Below are positions 56,901 to 64,000 of a stretch of DNA of 64,000 nucleotides, one piece after another. The DNA comes from Narthecium ossifragum (lineage: Eukaryota; Streptophyta; Magnoliopsida; Dioscoreales; Nartheciaceae). A program made the translations under genes and the position numbers. The notes under the pieces were generated by a model. It saw only the letters and a program-made list of their open reading frames with translations. It made no database searches and was not told where the DNA came from. Location: positions 23,257,274-23,321,273 of the forward strand of contig OY986970.1 of assembly GCA_963920575.1 (NCBI GenBank). The letters run 5' to 3'. Positions within the stretch are counted from its first letter, which is position 1. Every line of letters begins with the position of its first letter.

Positions 56901-59900
56901 GGGGGAATATCACAAGGAAGACAAATGAAATCATAATGTTTTCCTATCTCATGAGACAAGGCCATGCACAAGGATTGAATGTGTCATCCATTAATCTAAA
57001 GGTTATACACATAGTTCAACAACAAATGAGATAACTCCGCTAGAAAAAAAAAACCTCAATGTTACAAAAAGATATCATGTCGCAGACAATAGCAACTCAG
57101 ACAAGTTAGCACCTTCGCCGAAATTGGTACAGAAGAACTGTCTCCGTGCTTCTTATCCAATTACAGAGCAACAGACCCGTCTATGTCCTTAATATCTGAA
57201 TGAAATTTTGTTCTAAATAAACCCATAAACAATGATTTAAATCTATTTTAATCACCAAAGATATCTGCTTGAATTAGCCAAAAAGTGTGCCACATAGACA
57301 GATTCTAACACAATGTTCCTTCCCAATATCAAAGAGAATTATTTTTTCTTTATGCTAGTCACACTATCCCGAAAGATTTTGACAGTCTACTCCTATTGAA
57401 AAACTACAAAGAATAACTCAGCCTCTCACAATTTTGGTGTATGAAGCTCCAAATGGAACCACTTATAAATGCCAGAAAGGACCCCATAGTTGACAAAATC
57501 CTTCATCTAGGTGATCCATGTTCCTCATTTTCGTTCATAAGATTAAAACAAGTATCTTATTTGCCATTTACATACCAAGACCAATACCAAGCCTATTCAA
57601 TGTGGGGTCAGAGTACTTCTTTAAGACAAACCAACAAGCCCACAAGTTGAATATTCATGCAAACCCACTGTATAAATAACGTCAATAAACTTGAAAATAT
57701 GCATGGGTATCCTCTCATTAGCCCATGAAGTGCACTGTAAAATTCAAAAGAAGAACCAGAGATAACATTAAATGGACATACCTCAAATGAACCACCTTTT
57801 GCCTTGTTTCGAGCTTCAAAAATCCGGCCATAATATCCTATTGTGTATCCATCCCAATCAACCTTAAAATGCATTAATATCATGGAATCTGATCAGAATT
57901 TGTGCCACTCCACAACTCGATGATAACACTATCAAGAATGTCTAGCAAATAGAACCATATTTCCTTACCAATAACAAGATTTCCAACTTATATTTCAGTT
58001 GTCCCTTTGGATATTATAGTAACAACAAATGGATTAAACTCAATTTGCAGACTTGACAGGTGATGAAATGAACATCAAAGATACTATCAAAATTAGGACA
58101 TAAGCTGCTGCCTCACCACAGCTGTCTCCCCCATCTTTGGTGTGGGACCATCACCTAATCGCAAGTCCTGGATGTCCAAAAAAGAATATGATCATATGTG
58201 TACACGCTGTATGCAGTGCAAGATGGTGGGTCCATGTTTCTTAGACAACCTTGTACTGGAGACCTGTTTGGGTCTCTGTATAATCTGGATATCGCATTCT
58301 TGTTTTTCCATAATCCTTCCCACGGAGTGCTGGCACTGTAAATTCCAAATGAAGCGCTTAAAGCAAGAAATAAAGGGATATACAAAGCAAAAATTGAAAA
58401 ATAAAATACCATTATGCAGCATTTATTTTCAGCATAAATATGTCAGAAATCTATCGTTCAGTCATTTAAGAAAACCATTCAGCATGGTGGTTTAGGAAAT
58501 TGATCATGTATCACAAATAACTCATCGATAAAACTTAAACATAAACTTTTCCGAACAAAAGTAGGTTGCAGAAATCGCTGCTTAGAATTCCAGATGATTG
58601 GAAAAATTTATCAATCTCTATTTTTAAAAATATAGACTGAAACATCAACAGTGAGTAGATAAGGAAGCACCAAGAAAACAGACATAATCACAGAACCCAA
58701 CAAAATTAGGCTCTTACTGTCAGTGTAGTCGGATGCAATTGTCACTTCATGATCCAAAGCATGTGGAAAGGTACCAATTGTAACGCCTATGCTTAAAGAT
58801 AACAGTAGTTTCCTTCTTCCAAGTGTCTCTTTAACACCTGCCAAATCCTTTGCATCTATCCAGATGAAAGAAAAGAGAAACAGAACACATATTGCATCAT
58901 GTAATATTATGGACACTTGACCAATAACCTGCTAATGTAGTAAAAAGGACTGACTAACTGTTCAGTAGCTACTTCTTTTTTTGAAAATAGGAAAAACAGG
59001 ACTTGGGACCATCAAATAGAATATTCAGTAGCTTCTTCTTCTTCTTTTTTTGTTGGAAATAGGAAAACGAGACTTTAACACTGTCAAACAGTTTGTATGC
59101 TGCCAAACTATAGCCATGGAGCAACAGAGCAAAGTCTGCAATCACAAAAAGCCATGGCAGCTCTTATACAAGGTAGCCACTTGATAAACATGGCAGCAAG
59201 CACGTTAAGACTCTAATAATCTACTAAATATACTGGAGATGAGCAGGGAAAGAATATTAAATATATATATAGCAGAAAGGCTTGTCATTGTTGATCAACG
59301 TTTCAGAATTTATAGCTGATCTTTTACTATTCTCTTCATCTGGTTAGGGTAACGAACTCATACAATGTGATTGTTTAGTCTGTCAAATGCTTTGCTAGCA
59401 ATTCCACTTGCCCCAATAAACCAAGTATATATAGCTCAACTGCCACGACATTGTACTTTACAATCCTCTCCCATCCATGTTTCCTATAGATTTCACCTAG
59501 CTGACCGATCTAAGACTTTGCAAACAAGATTATTTTTCTCATAATCCTGGAAAGCCCTGAGTATAATCAACAGCAAGTTTTAAGGATTGCTTTAACCATC
59601 ATAGGAGATGCTTTTGATAAAGTTCTTGATGATTGCAAAGAGGTGGTAAGCGGTTCCATGGTCAAAGTTAGATCTTGCTGAATGACTATCAACATTATAT
59701 TACCGTGTCATGAGACACATCATGTTGGTATTAGCATGATCCGTGCCGACACTACATAGATGATGCCGACTGGCAAGGAATCCTTGCTTTCAACTAAACC
59801 ACTTGCATTGGTTAAACAACACGTAGATGCTCAACCAATAGTCTTTGTACATACCTTGCTGAACAGATTCCTAGGTGTTTCATCAAAACAATCAAATATA

Positions 59901-60722
59901 GGTATTGAGGAAAAAAATAAGGCCCTTGTATGATCCATTTAGCAAATGGTGCATCTTTGCTTGCTTGCTTGTTTTAAATCATTGCATTCAATTTTCCATA
60001 TCTCATAGTAGGTTTAATCATCAGCAATGTCTCCATGCCCCGAGATTCTAATAACTTATTCCACATGATGAAAAAATGTAAAATGAACTAAGGTCAACGA
60101 GGCAATTACCTTTTGGATCTACTAGACTTGCCAATATTCTATAAGATGGAACCTGAATAAGGCCAATTACTTCCCTCACAAACCCTTAATAAGAACTAAC
60201 AGTAATATACCTGATTTCTTTGTACCAAAACATAACCAAAAACGCATGTTTTTCTCCTACCCTCCACTTTTATCTATAAGGAGTTACTCTGTATAAAAAT
60301 CTGCTTTATTTGAAAAAATCGATGCCCTAAAGGTGGCAATTGCCACAAATCCATCAATGGGTGGCCACAGCAACAAAAGCACCATTTTTTATTTTAAGAG
60401 TCGATCTTTTACCCGAGATAACAAATTTATGGATCAGAATTAAAGACCATTAAGCACTTAAAACATTAAAGAACTCACCTTCCGGCAACTTTAAAGATCC
60501 CCTCGCAATGCGTGACTTCCTTATTTTAGAAATCAGCCCCTGCGGAAGAAAGAACATTCTTAAAACTCAAGAGCCGAGATCGAGTCCAGCAACCTAAACG
60601 TAACAAGGGAGAAAAAACACCAATTTAGAAACACAAACCTTGGGATGATGTAGACGGCGAGGAGAACCAGTTGAGATTCGGGGATTCATAGGGTTTGGAA
60701 GAGGCCACATCAAAGAAGACAT
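53921..60722 (-). CDS. FKBP19: Chloroplast-lumen peptidyl-prolyl cis-trans isomerase FKBP19
   Basis: An FKBP-type immunophilin that would catalyse proline cis-trans isomerisation during protein folding in the thylakoid lumen. Ten exons: 60722-60639, 60539-60479, 58855-58718, 58335-58250, 58167-58117, 57862-57782, 56364-56320, 55065-55010, 54170-54095, 54016-53921. Every junction is GT-AG, phases agree, and the product is 257 residues, against about 256 in Arabidopsis FKBP19 (At5g13410). Residues 1-48 are a Ser/Arg/Pro-rich transit region. GRRKLLLSLSIGVTIGTFPHAL (Arg62-Arg63 then a hydrophobic core) is a twin-arginine-type lumen signal. Then come MPALRGKDYGKTRMRYPDYT, VDWDGYTIGYYGRIFEARNK (141-160), VIPAFEEAVAGMAPGGIRR and GYPDNDFNKLGPRPMTFS. 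The end is TLLFDIELLKIIPN. The first two exons are the least certain since transit regions are poorly conserved. Introns are up to 1.6 kb and hold no gene I could see. Confidence 0.94.
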
Positions 60723-61006
60723 AGAGGCCAACAAGAGAGAGAGAGAGAGGACCGGAGCCCGAGGCGTTTCGGTGCGAAAGAGATGAGATTCTCAACGGCC
60801 CATAGGTGACGATATGGATTTCCTTTGGTTCGAGAAAGGTCGGGCCGGCGCTATGCCGACGTGGCAACGTTTGAGGCCGGAGAAACCAAGCTGACGTGGT
60901 ACGTGATTCGTCCGGTTGGGCTCACCTAGGCCGGAAACGAGTTCTTGAGGGGCGGGCAAGAAGATATAAGTCAGGCCGTCGGGGTCTATTTTAGAAAAAG
61001 GCCACG
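60723..61006 (-). promoter_or_regulatory. FKBP19 promoter with two CCACGTC motifs
   Basis: The leader before the ATG has a CT-rich run (60736-60750). CCACGTC on the gene strand (GACGTGG on plus) occurs at 60858-60864 and again at 60893-60899, 35 bp apart. ACGT-core boxes of this kind are common in light- and stress-regulated plant promoters. No clear TATA box was seen. The Pack-MULE begins right behind this region. Confidence 0.4.
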
Positions 61007-61015
61007 TTAAGATAC

Positions 61016-62563
61016 GGGTGCTGTGTCGGTCATATTCAGTTTTAGATACTACCATCATACCTACGCTCAGGATTTGATCATTTCTATCCAAAGGTTCGGA
61101 TCTTGCCAGCTCATTAGTAGATTGAATACATGCATTTTGAGCTGTTTTTGAGCCGTTTTTGAGCCCAGCCTCTTATTTCCAATCCCTAAATTATTCTGTT
61201 CCCCAGTCCTCAGTCCCTCTACTCCTTCCCTCTCGTGGCTGAGCTCTGCCACCATGAAGATGATCGAAGAGCACTTCAAAGGTCAAACAGGAGAAGTTGA
61301 CTCTAACAGTGGCAGCGAGGATAAAGATTTGTCATCTGAGTACTGGAGCTCGAAAGATACTTCGGGCTCATCCTCTTCACCATTGCAGGGAGAGTCAGAT
61401 GCTTCAGATACCTGCAATGGGTTTGCTGTTGATCGTAGAGATGAAGAGGTATTCGATTGTGATGTGAAGGATACAATCGATTTTTCTGAGAGGTGGCCTC
61501 TTTCTGATGATACAGAGAGAAGCAAGCTTCTAGAGAAAATCCAGACCCTATTTCAGATGCTAGTGAACCACAAGAGCTTATCTGTCAGCCATCTCAACAA
61601 GGTGATACAGTTTGCCACGGAAGAGGTCCAGCGTCTCACAGCTGGCTCCCTGTTGCTGAACAATTCAATTGACAACTCACCTCTCTGCATATGCTTTCTA
61701 GGTGCTTTGGAGCTTCGGAAGGTCATCAAGTTCTTGCAGGAGCTCTCGCAATCTATTGGGTTGGGCAGATACAGTGAGAGAGATAGCTCTGATGGTGATG
61801 CTGATTCTGTTAGTCAGGGCATTGAGATCCAGGAAAAAATCACTCTCTTGTCTGACTCAGCAAAATTCATTATGGATGTTCATCTAAGTAGTCCCGATGA
61901 TGCTTCAAGCAGTGCTTTTGACTCAAGTGCTATGGTTTCATGGTTGTTTTCTGGTCAGTCCAGCGGGGAGCAACTATTGTCTTGGGCACGCATGAGAGAG
62001 GATAAATCACATCATGGCAGTGAACTCCTTCAGATGCTCGAGAACGGCGAGAAGGAATTCTTCCTTCTGCAGAGCATGTGTGAGAAGAAATGTGAGCAGC
62101 TGAGTTATGACGAGGCTCTATGCACTCTTGAAAATCTGTGTCTGGAAGAACTTAAAAGAAGGGGGGATGCTGCAAAGCTTGTGCCTCAAAGTTTTTTGAG
62201 GTCATTCTTAAGAGACGACAAGAGGAGCTTGAAAGGGAAACTGATGCTGGGATGGCGATGAGGAGGAGATGGCGGGCGACGAGGAGCTGGGATGGCGATG
62301 AGGAGGTGGGATGGCGACGAGGAGCGGCGATGAGGAGTTGCAGCGCGAGAGAGAGGAATTGAGAGATTTAGGGATTTCGAGTCAACGTCGTTGGTTTTAA
62401 TCCGAGCCGGCTCAGCCTCAATTGGCTTCAATTCGGCTCGGAATTCAGTCAGCAGCTTACTAATGAGCTGGCAAAGATCCGGACCTTTGGATAGAAATGA
62501 TCAAATCCTGAGCGTAGGTACGATGGTAGTATCTAAAACCTGAGTAGGACCTAAACAGCACCC
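61016..62563 (+). mobile_element. Pack-MULE carrying a host gene fragment
   Basis: Inverted repeats of about 105 bp mark both ends: 61016-61119 and, reversed, 62458-62563. They share GGGTGCTGT, TTTTAGATACTACCATC, TACCTACGCTCAGGATTTG, ATCATTTCTATCCAAAGG and GCCAGCTCATTAGTA, with only a few differences. Flanking 9-mers are TTAAGATAC (61007-61015) and GAAAGATAC (62564-62572), seven of nine identical. Long inverted repeats with a 9-bp duplication are the Mutator-like signature, and the cargo is a piece of an unrelated plant gene with no transposase, which defines a Pack-MULE. A GGGATGGCGATGAGGAG-type repeat lies at 62250-62340. Confidence 0.88.
61254..62330 (+). pseudogene. Captured fragment of a DUF627/DUF629 ubiquitin-hydrolase-related gene
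   Basis: The reading starts MKMIEEHFKGQTGEVDSNSG at 61254, has an acidic Ser-rich start, then DFSERWPLSDDTERSKLLEK, LSVSHLNKVIQFATEEVQRL, SPLCICFLGALELRKVIKFL, SAMVSWLFSGQSSGEQLLSW and FFLLQSMCEKKCEQLSYDEA. From family knowledge this order matches the middle of plant DUF627/DUF629 proteins (ubiquitin C-terminal hydrolase-related). The zinc-finger-like N-terminal part and the C-terminal hydrolase domain are absent. In the open frame the end is SFLRSFLRDDKRSLKG to the stop at 62261, but the +1 frame after the T6 run at 62192-62197 reads EVILKRRQEELERET, which fits the family. A one-base insertion or a sequencing error is therefore likely there. Confidence 0.82.
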
Positions 62564-62572
62564 GAAAGATAC

Positions 62573-63164
62573 TACTGTTAGGGAGCAAATCCTGTGAGTT
62601 CCAATTCGTCAGGAAATTCTATATGCATCAGTGCACCACACTTTATATTCTGTACAATCACCACCGAATAACTTTGATAGTCCACTCTACACGACTCAGT
62701 GGTTGAGCGACCAATATGTTAATAGGCCACCGCTGACACAGTTCGGTGGTTGCCGCGGAATATCTGAAGGGTGCTTTCGGCTCCAGATATCTCTGATAAG
62801 TTATATCAAATTAATAAAAATAGATCTGTGTATGAACGAGTTCGGTTGAGGGGAATTAGCATGGAAAAGAGAGGAGGGGGGGTTAGAATCATTTAAGCAT
62901 GACCCATGCAGAATGAAACAATTTGCATCGAAGAAGTCTCGTGGCGTGATATTGTTCTCCAATTTGCATCATTTTAAGATCGCAAACATGCCATTTTCAC
63001 CGGGGAGAAAAAAGAAAAAACATGAAGGTCTTTTGAATAGACCTTTGTGCATCAACTTAATTGATAAATTTTGCTATTGACTTTCATGTCGGGCATCTCG
63101 ATAGTGGCTTGGGATCAGGTATGTAAACACAAGTCACAAGGTGGTATAGTCTTAAGAATCTCTC
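62573..63164. other. No gene seen
   Basis: AT-rich intergenic DNA. The short frame at 62631-62849 has no recognisable content. Confidence 0.5.
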
Positions 63165-63830
63165 TCAATGGCAGCTAGCAATGTGTATGAGGCAGGCAGC
63201 AACTCTCCTCGACGACTTCGATTCCATCTGGAAGCAACTCGTCGCAGCAAAGTAAAAGACAATGGGTGGAGCTCTCCCTATCAAGATCCCCAACAATGCC
63301 TCTCCATTCTGGCGCTCCATCTACCGGGCTTCTTAGCAACTACGGTTGGGCCTGCGATGGCCTTTGGTGGAAGCATGCCATGCAAATGTGCTAAGAGAAT
63401 GGTGGCTAATGGACGGCCCCCTGATTTCATCTGCCTACACCTTTGATGCTTCGCAAGCGAACCTGCTGGACCTGGGACAGCTTCTGGATACCTCAGGGGT
63501 GGCGTGAGGATCTCCTTTCCTCCTTCCTTCATCCGGAATTGGCGGCCAAGGTGAGTTCCTCACCTATTGAACCTCCTCTTTACTTACCTAGGCCTCGATG
63601 GGTTTGGGGAGTTACTGGGGTTCCTACTACGAGCTCATGCTATGATTTTCTTGAGGCACACCAACAACAATGACTACAGGCGGCGGCAAACTGGTGGAGT
63701 ATTTGGCGCATGGGAAGGTGTTACCGAGGAAAATACTCGAGTATCGACCAATGGATATCCATCGTCGAGATGGACACATGGCACCCATCCAGCAAGCCAC
63801 AATCAGCGTACCCACGATGTTATACGGGTA
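63165..63830 (+). pseudogene. Third LINE ORF2 remnant (post-RT region)
   Basis: Reading across frames gives DDFDSIWKQLVAAK, IPNNASPFWRSIYRAS, LRWPLVEACHANVLREWWLM and DGPLISSAYTFDAS. These correspond to the segment between reverse transcriptase and the zinc-knuckle region of plant L1 ORF2 (the LINE at 42290 has WKKIATAKYRW ... RSIYRATKTLREGLRW). The frame changes several times and the homology fades after about 63500. Confidence 0.6.
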
Positions 63831-64000
63831 TGACACGTGGACGAATTAATGTCGACTCTAGTGGAACTATCGCATACGAGACTGCTCGGAAGCAGAAGCG
63901 TCGACCAATGAAAGGAGACACGCATTAAATGTTGATCGATATCCGAGTCCAAAACTCATCATCACACCGCCTTCACCATTATGACGATGCGAGTCAATAG

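Overview
This window is plant nuclear DNA, most likely from a monocot. The evidence is GT-AG introns, plant-type LTR retrotransposons and L1-like LINEs, a nuclear copy of plastid DNA, and a PIN auxin-transporter exon with the very high GC and Ala/Gly/Pro/His runs usual in commelinid monocots. I cannot name the genus. Only two host genes look intact, and both are on the minus strand. One is a six-exon PIN auxin efflux carrier (45809-48521, 653 residues). The other is a ten-exon chloroplast-lumen immunophilin, FKBP19 (53921-60722, 257 residues). I assembled both from splice sites and reading phase.

Positions 1-2600 hold a decayed LTR-like stretch and a Tourist-like MITE nested in a Mutator-type inverted-repeat element. 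Positions 2600-11640 are one old minus-strand L1-type LINE cut by two solo LTRs (4516-6060 and 8745-11433), each with a perfect 5-bp target duplication. Positions 11650-20577 hold a Copia leader with primer-binding site, a degenerate Athila/Tat-type gypsy element (gag and protease but no reverse transcriptase), and further LTR pieces.

Positions 22.2-40.9 kb are a five-level nest. A hAT transposase pseudogene was interrupted by a Mutator-like inverted-repeat element (9-bp duplication). That element holds a non-autonomous Tat/Athila-type LTR retrotransposon (two LTRs, Asp-type primer-binding site, polypurine tract). The 3' LTR of that retrotransposon holds a solo LTR (duplication CATTC), which itself holds two more solo LTRs (duplications TTTAG and GCGGG). 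A SINE and a LINE tail also sit in this block.

Positions 41-45.8 kb are low-complexity sequence and a second LINE remnant. The PIN gene and its TATA box follow. Positions 48.9-50.6 kb are GC-rich repeats flanked by weak inverted repeats. Positions 50864-51391 are a nuclear copy of part of plastid ycf2 that stays in frame but carries stops. A truncated LINE with a 15-bp duplication (52940-53282), FKBP19, and a Pack-MULE (61016-62563) come next. The Pack-MULE carries a fragment of a plant DUF627/DUF629 ubiquitin-hydrolase-related gene and lies about 290 bp upstream of the FKBP19 start. A third LINE remnant closes the window.

The most unusual signal is the palindromic 8-mer GATCGATC. I found nearly 40 copies in the transposon half, about one would be expected by chance in 64 kb, and I noticed only one in the gene half. 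In several related LTRs the copies form arrays whose near edge lies about 61-66 bp upstream of a TATAAATA box, and the outer palindrome arms differ between subfamilies. The two host genes act in unrelated processes (auxin transport; thylakoid-lumen protein folding) and nothing suggests they are co-regulated.
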